The notes: a model not told the origin generated them from the sequence alone. DNA of 64,000 nucleotides from Gammaproteobacteria bacterium (GCA_016191245.1 JACPOY010000013.1:99991-163990); one strand, 5' to 3'. Counted from the first letter of the stretch, positions 8,391 through 16,492 are shown. Numbers and translations: made by a program.

Positions 8391-8615
8391 TTAAAAAATC
8401 CATTCATCAAGAAGCTCATCCAAGTCACCTTTATTAGTTTTGAGAGCTTTGCTAATCCTTCTTAATTGTTGCCTTATTCCCCCCTTAAAACCTCTCTTAG
8501 CAGCTCTCTGCTTGCCTTCAGGCGTTTTAGGCCCCGTCGACTTCTCCCACGGTTGCCAATTCCTTATCAGCTGCGATTGACGAGCCTTGCGCTCCTGTGT
8601 CCAACCGTTCACCAT
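8391..8615 (-). CDS. Small conserved island protein (STGPKTPEGK type)
   Basis: 74 residues, very basic. The core RQSQLIRNWQPWEKSTGP then KTPEGKQRAAKRGFKGG is a pattern I know from short hypothetical proteins of proteobacterial genomic islands; function unknown. Its first 89 bases overlap the end of the upstream 8527-9129 gene in another frame. Both frames look conserved, so the overlap is probably real. Last gene of the leftward operon. Confidence 0.72.
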   Translation of the reverse strand: MVNGWTQERKARQSQLIRNWQPWEKSTGPKTPEGKQRAAKRGFKGGIRQQLRRISKALKTNKGDLDELLDEWIF

Positions 8616-9129
8616 GATGTTCCTCCAATAGTTGGTTTTGCTTATTTTTTATTTTTCCCGCGCGGGAGGCAACAGGAGTTCCATTATTATTCACTTGCTG
8701 ATTGTGACCTATGTTAGCTTGCTTTACGAATGCAACATGAGGAGGGTTTTTGATGTTGGCTAATGTTTCAATCGTGGCTCTGCATTGAGTCTGCGCTTTA
8801 AGAGCTAATCTCATATATGCTTCAGTTTGACTAACATAGTCCCGATTCGATGCTCTACAGGCTAAATTGTTAAACATCATATCCAGTGTATGGGCTTGTA
8901 TAATCAAAACATTTTCTAAGCATTCCAAATCCCCATCTTTTATTTTTTTTCCAGCTTCAATGAGATTTTGAAGAGCAACGTTAGGATCAAGATCTTTTAG
9001 ATACTCTGAATAAGTGCATTGTGTTATAGCACCTAGCATCAATGAACCTTTGCCCTTTTTTGTGTATTGAGTAATTGGGGATTCATCTGATCCTGATACA
9101 GTTTTAGCTTTCTCTTCTTTATCTTGCAT
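8527..9129 (-). CDS. Conserved island protein of unknown function
   Basis: About 200 residues, soluble, mostly helical. The segment LIIQAHTLDMMFNNLACRA, YMRLALKAQTQCRATIETL and IKNPPHVAFVKQANI belongs to a protein type widespread in proteobacterial mobile islands, often next to the STGPKTPEGK protein as here. Function unknown. A GTG at 9141 is possible, but the ATG at 9127-9129 has a better ribosome site (TGGAA). It follows the iteron-like region and the DUF927 gene in the leftward set. Confidence 0.75.
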   Translation of the reverse strand: MQDKEEKAKTVSGSDESPITQYTKKGKGSLMLGAITQCTYSEYLKDLDPNVALQNLIEAGKKIKDGDLECLENVLIIQAHTLDMMFNNLACRASNRDYVSQTEAYMRLALKAQTQCRATIETLANIKNPPHVAFVKQANIGHNQQVNNNGTPVASRAGKIKNKQNQLLEEHHGERLDTGAQGSSIAADKELATVGEVDGA

Positions 9130-9206
9130 ATTAATTTCCACTCGTTTTATATATTAGTTTTGTGTAGCTTACGCCTTAGCTTGTATGATTCATTATTATG
9201 ATTATA

Positions 9207-9296
9207 CTGAGAACAATGTGAACATTGAGAACACTCAAGATCTATAACCATTTTCTAGTCATCAGGGTGTTCTCAGCTCATTCAATACTGAGAACA
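9207..9296. repeat. Iteron-like cluster, candidate element replication origin
   Basis: The motif C/T-TGAGAACA occurs at 9207-9216, 9225-9234 and 9288-9296 in one orientation and at 9267-9276 in the other (GTGTTCTCAG). The last two form an inverted repeat with an 11-base loop. The cluster lies in the 176-bp non-coding gap just after the DUF927 ATPase gene, where P4-type replicons may keep origin repeats. No plus-strand gene ends here, so a terminator reading of the dyad is less likely. Confidence 0.5.
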
Positions 9297-9317
9297 TTCT
9301 GTTTTTTAGCAATATCT

Positions 9318-11150
9318 TCAAGATTCACTAATCCCCTCCTCTTTTGGTTGAACGTAATACATATAAGTCGGACATCCATGAATGCGTTTTCTTTTGCTAT
9401 ATCTGCCGTTATCTTTTTCTATAATCCAACCAAATTTATCTAAGGCTTTAGCAACTCTTGGTAAAGGATATCCACCTCCAGCTTTTTGCATTTCATCTGA
9501 GAAAAACATATAAATACGTTCACCTTTGATATCAATAAAATAACCTGCTCTCTTGCTGATCTGTTTTGATTGTATTGAGTCAATGTCTGAAAATCGTGAA
9601 TCACCATATTGATTTATGTAGGTTCTCACGCTCTTCAAGATCTTTTCATCTTCAGTCAGAGCATTCTGTTGAGATGATTGCCAAATGTTAAACGCATTTT
9701 TTACTGATAATGTGACACTTCCTCGTTCCAAGGGTATCAAATCATATTCAGCTGCAAGCTCCCCAGCCATACATATTAATGCAAATGATGCCGCAGCTCT
9801 TCCAACAACTGAATTTCGGGCCTGACATGCTAAAATTTGAGTTATTTGTTGATGTAGCTCTCGAAGATTTCTCTTCTCGTCGATTAGTCGAGAAATGAAT
9901 GCTGGACCTATACAGCCAAAATTTTTACATCTTACTGTTTTTAGATGATCTGCAAATTGTCTTCCATTTTCAAACCCATGCAGTTCATCAAAGATACCAT
10001 GAGAATGTTCAAATGGAATATTTAATAACCGGACTTCCTGACCAGTATATGGATTTTTACCTACTTCATTCATGACACCTGCTAAAGTTTTTTCTCCAGT
10101 TGAAATCACTGTAAGATGCCAACGATATATTCTCCTTGCTTTTCCTGCTCGATTGGAACGTTGTTTTCCCTGGCCATTAATAAGCATATAGGCAATTTCT
10201 CCAATATCATTTGGATCTATTTCACCTATTTCATCAAGTATTAAACAAGTATCATTTCGCGCTGCAGCTATACCTTCAATACCATTACTTGTTGAGCGCC
10301 ATGTTCTTTTTATATCTGGCGCTCCCCAAATGCTTGCTGCAATATCAGCTGCAGTGCTTTTACCACTCGAAGAGTCACCCACTATATGTATACCAAACCC
10401 CTGGTGATCAACTTTTCTCAATAATGGTCCTGCTAATGCGGTAGAAATGGCAACAATTAGAGACACATTACCAAAACAATACTGCCCTATTTCTTGTTTC
10501 CAGCTATCGATAGTTCCAGAAGTTTTAAACTCATTAACCTCATGAGAGTCTGATTGAAATACAACTTTTGGCTCTCCAATAACTCTATCAGGAAGTAAAA
10601 ATACTCCATCGTGCCATCCGATATTAGTGGCACATTGTCTTCTTTTGTCAGGATGTTGACTGTTTATATAGGTTAAGATATCATTTTTCTTTCTGTTATT
10701 AATCTCCAAACCCAAATCCAATAACACTCCTATTAGTTCATCTCCTCTACCTTTAAGAAAATTCATTGGCATAGTCCAAGTATGCCAATTTCCATTACTA
10801 TTTCTCAGCTTAAGAATTCGACCGTAGTCATCATCATCTTTTGAAGAGGTTATAGCTTCTATAATGAGCGGATCACAGATCCAATCATCAGTTTCAATTG
10901 ATCCATTCTGTGTTTGCTTTAATCCATGATGATAGACACCGGCTTTTTGCAATTTACAGTTAAATTCAAATGGCTCTAAGTAACAATTAAAATATGGTCG
11001 AACTAACTCTACTGGCTTCTCCATTATCGTAATTATCTTGTTCTCAGCTTTATTATCGATGAGATCATCCTGAGCACTCATGTTGCTCTCGTTATTATTG
11101 GGATGTTCCCAACGTTCTCTATGTTCTCTTTGTAAAAATATGTCTTTCAT
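9318..11150 (-). CDS. DUF927 family ATPase/helicase of the element replication module
   Basis: 610 residues. A DUF927 region (from about 75, DWICDPLIIEA, WHTWTMPMNFL) leads into an ATPase core with Walker A GDSSSGKST at 258-266 and Walker B CLILDEIGEID near 300. The DUF927 family is related to the helicase half of phage P4 alpha. Here the primase half is a separate gene just upstream with a 4-base overlap (ATGA), so translation is probably coupled. Likely role: unwinding for element replication. The C-terminal region (470-600) may be a DNA-binding domain. Confidence 0.88.
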   Translation of the reverse strand: MKDIFLQREHRERWEHPNNNESNMSAQDDLIDNKAENKIITIMEKPVELVRPYFNCYLEPFEFNCKLQKAGVYHHGLKQTQNGSIETDDWICDPLIIEAITSSKDDDDYGRILKLRNSNGNWHTWTMPMNFLKGRGDELIGVLLDLGLEINNRKKNDILTYINSQHPDKRRQCATNIGWHDGVFLLPDRVIGEPKVVFQSDSHEVNEFKTSGTIDSWKQEIGQYCFGNVSLIVAISTALAGPLLRKVDHQGFGIHIVGDSSSGKSTAADIAASIWGAPDIKRTWRSTSNGIEGIAAARNDTCLILDEIGEIDPNDIGEIAYMLINGQGKQRSNRAGKARRIYRWHLTVISTGEKTLAGVMNEVGKNPYTGQEVRLLNIPFEHSHGIFDELHGFENGRQFADHLKTVRCKNFGCIGPAFISRLIDEKRNLRELHQQITQILACQARNSVVGRAAASFALICMAGELAAEYDLIPLERGSVTLSVKNAFNIWQSSQQNALTEDEKILKSVRTYINQYGDSRFSDIDSIQSKQISKRAGYFIDIKGERIYMFFSDEMQKAGGGYPLPRVAKALDKFGWIIEKDNGRYSKRKRIHGCPTYMYYVQPKEEGISES

Positions 11151-12049
11151 AGTGACTCCTGTTTAGAAGCCAACCAACATGCAAGATCATTAAAGTCGCT
11201 AAGTGATTCTGGTGCGTCTTCAGGCCATTGGGGTCGAGAGAAATAGGCATTTGCTGCTAAAGCAGCTTTTCTGCCCTTATTAATTCCAGGGTTGTATGGA
11301 TTTAATTTATCATCATCAGCACAAACTACAATTTTAGAACTTGGATATCTCCACCTTGCACCTACTGCAACAGGCTCTAAATTCCCTGCATCAAGTGCGG
11401 CTATTACAGTCGAATCTGGATAATCTTGAGCAAGAGTTGCTCCCGTAGCTATTCCTTCTGGTATCAGGATTCTTGACCTAGACGAACCCTCTTGAAGAAG
11501 CACAAATTTACCTTTTTTATTGCACCCAGTAGGTCGAAACCTTTTATTGGAATCTGGATAAATAAATTGAAGACTCCATATACGCCCATTAAAGTCAGTA
11601 ATCGGATATACTAAGCAATTGCATTTCTGACGACCAATAAAGGGATTAATTCTTTTTTTAACTAAGTAAGGATGGTTTGGATCAGCTGGACCCAAGGAAT
11701 CCCATATTAATTTTGCTTCATACGAGGCCTGCTCATGCCTCTTATCAATTTTTATTTTTTCTTCTGTTATGATTCTTTTTAATTTAGCTTTATGTGTTAA
11801 CAAATCAAATTTTAATATCTTTTTGGGGTCCTGGGGGTGCCAAATGAATGGTCTCCCACCACGCCTCCAGTCATTAAAAATGCCTGTGAGAATTTGCCCG
11901 TTACCATATAATATATACCAACCTGGTTTATCGCCTTTTTTACTTCCGTTAGAAAAGCGATGCAATTTACCATCAGTATAAACTGTTGACGGTGGCTCAA
12001 AGCCATGCTCAATCATTGCTTCTCTAAAGTTACTAACGTAATTACTCAT
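11147..12049 (-). CDS. Toprim domain primase of the element
   Basis: 300 residues. The C-terminal half is a Toprim domain: the Glu of LIPEGIATGATLA and the DDD of VVCADDDKLNPYNPG are the metal-binding positions. The N-terminal part (GWYILYGNGQILTGIFNDWR) matches the region before the Toprim domain in P4-type and island primases; no full zinc-finger Cys set is visible. It probably makes primers for replication together with the DUF927 ATPase, whose start overlaps its stop. Its own ATG overlaps the stop of the upstream 62-residue ORF (TAATG). Confidence 0.88.
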   Translation of the reverse strand: MSNYVSNFREAMIEHGFEPPSTVYTDGKLHRFSNGSKKGDKPGWYILYGNGQILTGIFNDWRRGGRPFIWHPQDPKKILKFDLLTHKAKLKRIITEEKIKIDKRHEQASYEAKLIWDSLGPADPNHPYLVKKRINPFIGRQKCNCLVYPITDFNGRIWSLQFIYPDSNKRFRPTGCNKKGKFVLLQEGSSRSRILIPEGIATGATLAQDYPDSTVIAALDAGNLEPVAVGARWRYPSSKIVVCADDDKLNPYNPGINKGRKAALAANAYFSRPQWPEDAPESLSDFNDLACWLASKQESL

Positions 12050-12237
12050 TAGAAATTCTCCAAACCAAAACGATTATTTAACTCTTCTGTAGCATCCCAG
12101 TTCAAAATGCCTTCGTTATGAAGTGTCATAATTAAATTTTTAGTTACAGAGCAAATCACGTTTATATGGCTTTGTGTTTCTAAATTTTTGACCACTTCAC
12201 TATTTACTCTTTTAGAGGTTTTTCTCTTAATCCTCAT
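12049..12237 (-). CDS. Small basic protein, unknown
   Basis: 62 residues, basic at the N-terminus (MRIKRKTSKRVNSE) and acidic at the end. GGAG sits 5 bases before the ATG, and the stop overlaps the primase start (TAATG), both arguing for a real, translationally coupled gene. No family recognised. It is the first gene of the primase operon and lies directly after the TGCGCTC repeat pair. Confidence 0.6.
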   Translation of the reverse strand: MRIKRKTSKRVNSEVVKNLETQSHINVICSVTKNLIMTLHNEGILNWDATEELNNRFGLENF

Positions 12238-12251
12238 ATTTTCTCCTATAT

Positions 12252-12269
12252 TGCGCTCTATCTGCGCTC
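12252..12269. repeat. Paired TGCGCTC direct repeat, copy 2
   Basis: TGCGCTC at 12252-12258 and 12263-12269, period 11, the same arrangement as at 4858-4875. Here it sits just upstream of the ribosome site of the leftward replication operon, where a bound repressor or activator would control it. The AlpA-like protein made next door is a candidate ligand. Confidence 0.45.
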
Positions 12270-12309
12270 ATTATTAAATTTCCTTTGCGAATAAAGAGTC
12301 TCCAAGGGA

Positions 12310-12501
12310 TTATTCATCCTTGTATTCCTTGCTTAATTTTTCACGCCATCTCTTAGCTGCTTCAACGGAGATTATTGTCCTTCGTCCCAATTTGATTATT
12401 TCAGGCCCCTTACCTTTTTTTAAAAGATCGTAAAACATAGTCCTCCCCATGCTGTGATCAGCACAGAACTCATTTACTGAAGATGCGGGTTTTTGTTTCA
12501 T
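12310..12501 (-). CDS. AlpA-like / excisionase-type small HTH regulator
   Basis: 63 residues from the ATG at 12499-12501, which has GGAG seven bases upstream; an ATG at 12534 gives 11 more residues but a poorer site. The protein is a winged-helix MerR-like unit: SVNEFCADHSMGRTMFYDL then IKLGRRTIISVEAAKRWRE, the pattern of AlpA and Xis-type proteins that control integrase expression or direct excision. Placed upstream of the primase operon, it probably controls it or assists excision. Confidence 0.85.
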   Translation of the reverse strand: MKQKPASSVNEFCADHSMGRTMFYDLLKKGKGPEIIKLGRRTIISVEAAKRWREKLSKEYKDE

Positions 12502-12616
12502 AGCGTACTCCTGGATGTTCATAAGAGCACGCATGATAAGATAAAAGTATTTAAACTTCGTGAGACGAAATTTGGTTAGATTCGGTTAAAAAGTGTCTCT
12601 TGAAATTAAGAGGAAA

Positions 12617-13267
12617 TTATGATTGGACTTTTAAATCTACTAATATTTTTTTAAATAAAATACTTGCATGGGTATCGTAGGTATATTGACCAGGAGGTTG
12701 GAACTTAAAAGGAGGGGAAAAGCTAAAATCCACAAAAATCTCAAACAAAAACGCCCAGTTTTTGTAGTTTTGCTTATAGTACCTCAATTCTTTTTCAAGT
12801 TTTGGAGTTGTATTAAATCGTTCAAAAAATTTCGTTTTGCCACTTTTCCTTTCAGATGAAGTCTGCTCCATTGCATGTTTTGCAAGCGTATTAATTGCTT
12901 CACGTCTCGAACAACGATGCGCTTCTCTAAACGCTTTTATGGCCAAATGAAGGAAGTACGAATGAACCATTCGCTCATGTTCATCCCGGAGCTTTTCTGG
13001 TTTTTTGAGCCAAGGAAAATATACTGTAGCTTTTTGGTCATTTTGATGACACTTAAGGAGGATGCCTGAAATGTATTGATTGATTAGATTTGAAGATTGG
13101 ACTTTATCAGCAATCCTTTGCTCAACATTAAATACTACCCAGCAAAGCCATTGCGCTCGTATCGATGCATTTTTGGCAGTTTCTACAATCTTTCCTTCTG
13201 AATCGTCCTGGGTATTATCATTACTATTTTTAATGTGTTCTGCAATTTTGCAATAATATTCTTCCAT
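12617..13267 (-). CDS. Unknown protein at the right end of the element
   Basis: 216 residues, soluble, helical, many charged and aromatic residues. A stretch AIKAFREAHRCSRREAINTLAKHAMEQ suggests a small helical, perhaps DNA-binding unit; no family recognised. It is the gene nearest to attR and is transcribed inward. Many islands keep their control genes at this position, but there is no sequence proof here. Confidence 0.6.
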   Translation of the reverse strand: MEEYYCKIAEHIKNSNDNTQDDSEGKIVETAKNASIRAQWLCWVVFNVEQRIADKVQSSNLINQYISGILLKCHQNDQKATVYFPWLKKPEKLRDEHERMVHSYFLHLAIKAFREAHRCSRREAINTLAKHAMEQTSSERKSGKTKFFERFNTTPKLEKELRYYKQNYKNWAFLFEIFVDFSFSPPFKFQPPGQYTYDTHASILFKKILVDLKVQS

Positions 13268-13282
13268 GGAAGTTACTCAAAA

Positions 13283-13294
13283 GTTACATACGCT
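13283..13294. repeat. Right-end copy of GTTACATACGCT
   Basis: This 12-mer repeats 2555-2566 in the same orientation and stands 51 bases inside attR; the left copy is 119 bases inside attL. AAAGTTAC-type context is partly shared too. It may be an integrase arm-type or excisionase site. Confidence 0.4.
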
Positions 13295-13345
13295 GATAAT
13301 TCTATTCGACGGGATTTTTGATATGTGATTGATTTGAATACCAAA

Positions 13346-13393
13346 TTAATGGCGTCCCCAAGGGGATTCGAACCCCTGTTACCGCCGTGAAAG
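13346..13393 (-). repeat. Right attachment repeat (attR) inside tRNA-Glu
   Basis: Identical over 48 bases to 2388-2435. It covers the 3' half of the intact tRNA-Glu gene up to the anticodon loop, so integration keeps the tRNA whole. Confidence 0.95.
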
Positions 13394-13425
13394 GGCGGTG
13401 TCCTAGGCCTCTAGACGATGGGGAC
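13350..13425 (-). tRNA. tRNA-Glu (anticodon UUC)
   Basis: Read on the minus strand it begins GTCCCCATCGTCTAGAGG, has the anticodon loop CTTTCAC with TTC in the middle, the T-arm AGGGGTTCGAATCCCCT and an encoded CCA. All four stems pair. It is the attachment site of the neighbouring element and lies near gltX, the enzyme that charges it. Confidence 0.97.
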
Positions 13426-13475
13426 CTAGATTTTATTCTTCGCTCTTTGTCTTTATGCCTCGTTGCCTTCAAGTT

Positions 13476-13519
13476 CTCGCAATCCTCATGTACTTAACTC
13501 TGTACATTCCGGTTGCTCG
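13476..13519 (-). repeat. Dispersed GAGCAACCGG repeat, copy A
   Basis: On the minus strand this reads GAGCAACCGGAATGTACA, then GTACATGAGGATTGCGAG after a short spacer. The same core recurs at 38112-38151 and 50295-50336. It lies between the two tRNA genes. The 457-bp stretch from 13268 to 13724 otherwise holds only these tRNAs and the attachment site. Confidence 0.75.
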
Positions 13520-13608
13520 ACTCTTGGCGCCTTGCCTAAAGCCAAATAAGCTCGAAAAAATATTCTTCTCTCTTTGCACTACATGCCGAAGCTAAGTTAA
13601 CCAGCTTT

Positions 13609-13684
<76 letters not shown>

Positions 13685-13724
13685 AGGATAGAGGCGACGA
13701 TTCTACGTCCACTTGCACTCAGAG

Positions 13725-15137
13725 TCAACCCTCTGGAAACATCTCTGTTTTAAGACTTAAAGCATCCTGTAGGCGCTGCAAGGATTTCTCTTTTCCAAGT
13801 AAAGCGAGCGTGGTATCAATTGAAGGTGAAACTGTGCCACCAGTAACCGCAATGCGAATGGGTTGTGCAATAAGCCCCAGTTTAATACCTAGCTCTTCGA
13901 CCACAGATTTAATTGCATTGTTAATGGCTTCAGGCTTCCAATCATTGACTGTTTTCAGTTGGTTAATAATCGCAGCCAAAGCATGAAAAGCTTCCTGATT
14001 AAAATGCTTATTTAAGCTCTCTTCATCAATGACAACATCTTCTTGAAATAAAAATTGGCTCTTTTGAACTATCTCCACTATCGTCTTACAACGATCTCTT
14101 TGGGCAATCACGATTTGCTCTAGTGCTGGCCCTTTAGAGACATCTATGCCTAATCTGTCAAAATGCCATGCTAATTCTTTGGCTATTTCAGCTTCGGGCT
14201 TGGTTTTTAAATAATGTTGGTTTAGCCATAATAATTTCTCAGGATTGATGGCTGAAGCTGAGCCATTAATAGCATTGACATCAAACAGTTTAATCATCTC
14301 ATCCACAGAAAATATTTCGGTATCACCATGCGACCATCCCAAACGGACCAAGTAATTCAATAATGCTTCTGGCAATATCCCTTGCAATCGATAATCCAAC
14401 ACACTCGCCGCGCCATCACGCTTAGATAATTTTTTACCATCTGGCCCTAACAACATCGGCATATGTCCATACTGCGGGATCTTAGCGCCTAAAGCTTGCA
14501 GAATATGAATTTGCCTAGGGGTATTATTAATATGATCATCCCCTCGCAGTACATGGGTTATTCCCATTTCCCAATCATCTACAACGACGGTGAAATTATA
14601 AGTGGGTGTACCATCGCTTCTGACCAAAATTAAATCATCTAATTCGGTATTTTGAATTTCAATTGGCCCTTTAACTAAATCATTGAAAGCGATTGATCCA
14701 GTTTGTGGTGTTTTAAAACGTATAACATAAGGCATATTATCGTGCGGAGGATGAGGAAAACGTAAGCAATAACCATCGTACCGAGGTTTTTGCTTGGCCG
14801 CGATTTGTTGATCGCGCAATACTTCTAACCGTTCTTTTGTGCAATAGCATTTATACGCATGGCCATCATTCAAAAGCTGCTTTGCAACCTGCTTATAACG
14901 ATCAAAACGCTGCGTTTGATAAATTGGACCTTCATCCCAACGCAAACCCAACCACTCCAAACCGTCTAAAATGACTTGTACGGCTTGATCAGTTGAACGC
15001 TCTCTATCGGTATCTTCAATGCGTAAAATAAATTTTCCGTGTTGATTTTTTGACCATAACCAACAAAATAATGCCGTGCGAGCACTACCGATATGCAGAT
15101 CCCCGGTCGGACTAGGAGCAAAGCGTGTGATGACCAT
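13725..15137 (-). CDS. gltX: Glutamyl-tRNA synthetase
   Basis: Class I aminoacyl-tRNA synthetase that charges tRNA-Glu with glutamate in the cytoplasm. The HIGH-type motif is HIGS in FAPSPTGDLHIGSART near the start and the KMSKS-type motif is KLSKRDG near residue 245; VLRGDDHINNTPRQI is the usual core signature. The frame is open to 15182, but the family begins at MVITRFAPSPTG, so I use the ATG at 15135-15137, giving 470 residues, a normal length. It lies beside tRNA-Glu and tRNA-Ala on the same strand. Confidence 0.97.
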   Translation of the reverse strand: MVITRFAPSPTGDLHIGSARTALFCWLWSKNQHGKFILRIEDTDRERSTDQAVQVILDGLEWLGLRWDEGPIYQTQRFDRYKQVAKQLLNDGHAYKCYCTKERLEVLRDQQIAAKQKPRYDGYCLRFPHPPHDNMPYVIRFKTPQTGSIAFNDLVKGPIEIQNTELDDLILVRSDGTPTYNFTVVVDDWEMGITHVLRGDDHINNTPRQIHILQALGAKIPQYGHMPMLLGPDGKKLSKRDGAASVLDYRLQGILPEALLNYLVRLGWSHGDTEIFSVDEMIKLFDVNAINGSASAINPEKLLWLNQHYLKTKPEAEIAKELAWHFDRLGIDVSKGPALEQIVIAQRDRCKTIVEIVQKSQFLFQEDVVIDEESLNKHFNQEAFHALAAIINQLKTVNDWKPEAINNAIKSVVEELGIKLGLIAQPIRIAVTGGTVSPSIDTTLALLGKEKSLQRLQDALSLKTEMFPEG

Positions 15138-15221
15138 ATAGCTACTTAATTTATCAATAAAAGATGGTGAACATTTTAACAAAAAACTCCACCTTACCCA
15201 CTATTTATTAAAGCTATTTTG

Positions 15222-15246
15222 ATATGATATGACCTTCCTTGAAGGT
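15222..15246 (+). promoter_or_regulatory. Candidate promoter and hairpin before lysE-type gene
   Basis: A TATGAT box at about 15223-15228 is followed by ACCTTC-CTT-GAAGGT (15232-15246), a perfect 6-bp hairpin ending about 14 bases before the ATG. It could be an operator at the transcription start or an RNA hairpin near the ribosome site. Confidence 0.3.
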
Positions 15247-15260
15247 AAAGGTAAGTAAAG

Positions 15261-15893
15261 ATGGGGTATCTAAACGATTTTATAGCATTAGGAGTGATCG
15301 GATTATTAGGCGCAATAAGTCCAGGACCTGACTTTGTGGTCGTCACTCAATCAAGCTTATCCCATGGCAAAAAAGCAGGGATGGCTACCTCCTTAGGCAT
15401 TTCCTTAGGCTGCTTAGTCCATATCACTTATTGTGTACTTGGCATCGGGGTTATCGTTGCAGAGTCTATCGTCTTATTTAATATCATTAAATATCTTGGC
15501 GCAGCTTATCTTGTTTATTTAGGGATAAAAGCACTGCGTTCATCCAACACACTTCCTAAAATAGAAAAAACCTTCCATGCAATGAGCACTCACCATTCTC
15601 TTTTTAGTGCATTCAAGAAAGGACTTTTAGTGAATTTGCTTAATCCTAAGGTGACTTTATTTATTTTAAGTATTTTCACTCAAGTCATCTCTCCTGAAAC
15701 ACCTTTATTAATTCAAGCAAGCTTTGGGATTGAATTTGCAGTGATTGCCTTTTGCTGGTTTAGCTTATTGTCATTTATTTTAGATAATCCTGTATTCAAA
15801 AAACGTTTACAATCCGTTCAAGGTTATGTTGAAAAAATATTAGGTGGCTTTTTAATTTTATTAGGCATCAAAGTGGCGACTATCACACAATGA
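15261..15893 (+). CDS. LysE/RhtB family amino-acid exporter
   Basis: 210 residues, about six membrane segments. The N-terminal LGAISPGPDFVVVTQSSLSHG and GKKAGMATSLGISLG are the hallmark of the LysE/RhtB translocators, which export amino acids (homoserine, threonine, lysine types) or related compounds across the inner membrane. Substrate cannot be told from sequence. Its stop overlaps the start of the PAP2 gene by 4 bases (ATGA), so the two are co-translated. Confidence 0.92.
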   Translation: MGYLNDFIALGVIGLLGAISPGPDFVVVTQSSLSHGKKAGMATSLGISLGCLVHITYCVLGIGVIVAESIVLFNIIKYLGAAYLVYLGIKALRSSNTLPKIEKTFHAMSTHHSLFSAFKKGLLVNLLNPKVTLFILSIFTQVISPETPLLIQASFGIEFAVIAFCWFSLLSFILDNPVFKKRLQSVQGYVEKILGGFLILLGIKVATITQ

Positions 15894-16492
15894 GTTTAGT
15901 TTTAGAAATTATTGCTAAAATAGGCCTGTTTTTTTGTCAGACTTATGTGCTTGCAAGTATCTTTCTGATTGGTTTTTTCTTTATCAATAAGAAAATATTT
16001 AGCCGCACTCTGCTACTTGTTCTATTCACAATGATTTATAACGTCTACTTAAAATCCATTTGGAAAATGCCTTTACCACCTCCTCTTGAAGGCTGGGGGT
16101 TCCCCAGTGGTCATATGCATACAGCCGTGGTATTTTGGGGATGGCTAGCTTATGAATACCACAAAGCGTGGTATTATGAGATAACTTTTTTCCTATTATG
16201 TTTAATTGGTTATGGCATTCTCTATCATGGTTATCATTATCCTATCGATATTTTAGGCGCTATTGGATTTGGTTTATTATCCATTATTTTATATGCGTTA
16301 CTACAACGCCTCCCCTACTTTAAAGAAAAGCTCTATCGACTAGGATATTTATTAATTCTTTTGAGTCTAGGGATTTTACTTCTGTTAGGATCCAACTTTA
16401 TCAAGCCGCATCAATGGCAAGCTTTAACAGTATTAATTGGATTTACCGTTGCTTGTACGCTGTTACAATATAAATCCAATGCTACAAGTTAG
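15890..16492 (+). CDS. PAP2-family membrane phosphatase
   Basis: 200 residues, about six membrane segments. The type 2 phosphatidic acid phosphatase signature is visible: K in YLKSIWKMPLPPP (motif 1), GFPSGHMHTAV (motif 2, catalytic His) and YHGYHYPIDILGA (motif 3, His and Asp). Such enzymes remove phosphate from lipid phosphates such as undecaprenyl diphosphate or phosphatidic acid at the membrane. Coupled to the LysE-type gene by a 4-base overlap. Substrate not determined. Confidence 0.87.
   Translation: MSLVLEIIAKIGLFFCQTYVLASIFLIGFFFINKKIFSRTLLLVLFTMIYNVYLKSIWKMPLPPPLEGWGFPSGHMHTAVVFWGWLAYEYHKAWYYEITFFLLCLIGYGILYHGYHYPIDILGAIGFGLLSIILYALLQRLPYFKEKLYRLGYLLILLSLGILLLLGSNFIKPHQWQALTVLIGFTVACTLLQYKSNATS

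Larger units (their letters stand above)
2388..13393. mobile_element. Integrated element in tRNA-Glu with P4-type replication genes
   Basis: A 48-bp perfect direct repeat at 2388-2435 and 13346-13393 brackets about 11 kb. The right copy is part of an intact tRNA-Glu gene; the left copy contains only the tRNA 3' part. Inside are a tyrosine integrase, a KilA-N protein, an AlpA-like small HTH protein, a Toprim primase, a DUF927 ATPase, an XRE regulator and unknown cargo. No capsid, tail or terminase genes and no conjugation genes are seen, so it is an integrative element or phage-satellite-like island rather than a prophage. Integrase and replication genes appear full length, so it could still excise. 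Confidence 0.9.

Noticed and set aside
9267..9305. Rho-independent terminator (TGTTCTCAG hairpin followed by T-run)
   Set aside because: It would work only for plus-strand transcription, and no plus-strand gene ends there; the same motif repeats outside the hairpin.
9225..9443. Plus-strand 72-residue frame over the iteron region
   Set aside because: It runs into the conserved DUF927 gene on the other strand and has no ribosome site or family match.
13441..13560. Small RNA gene between the tRNAs
   Set aside because: The sequence is explained by the dispersed GAGCAACCGG repeat; no promoter and terminator pair could be seen.
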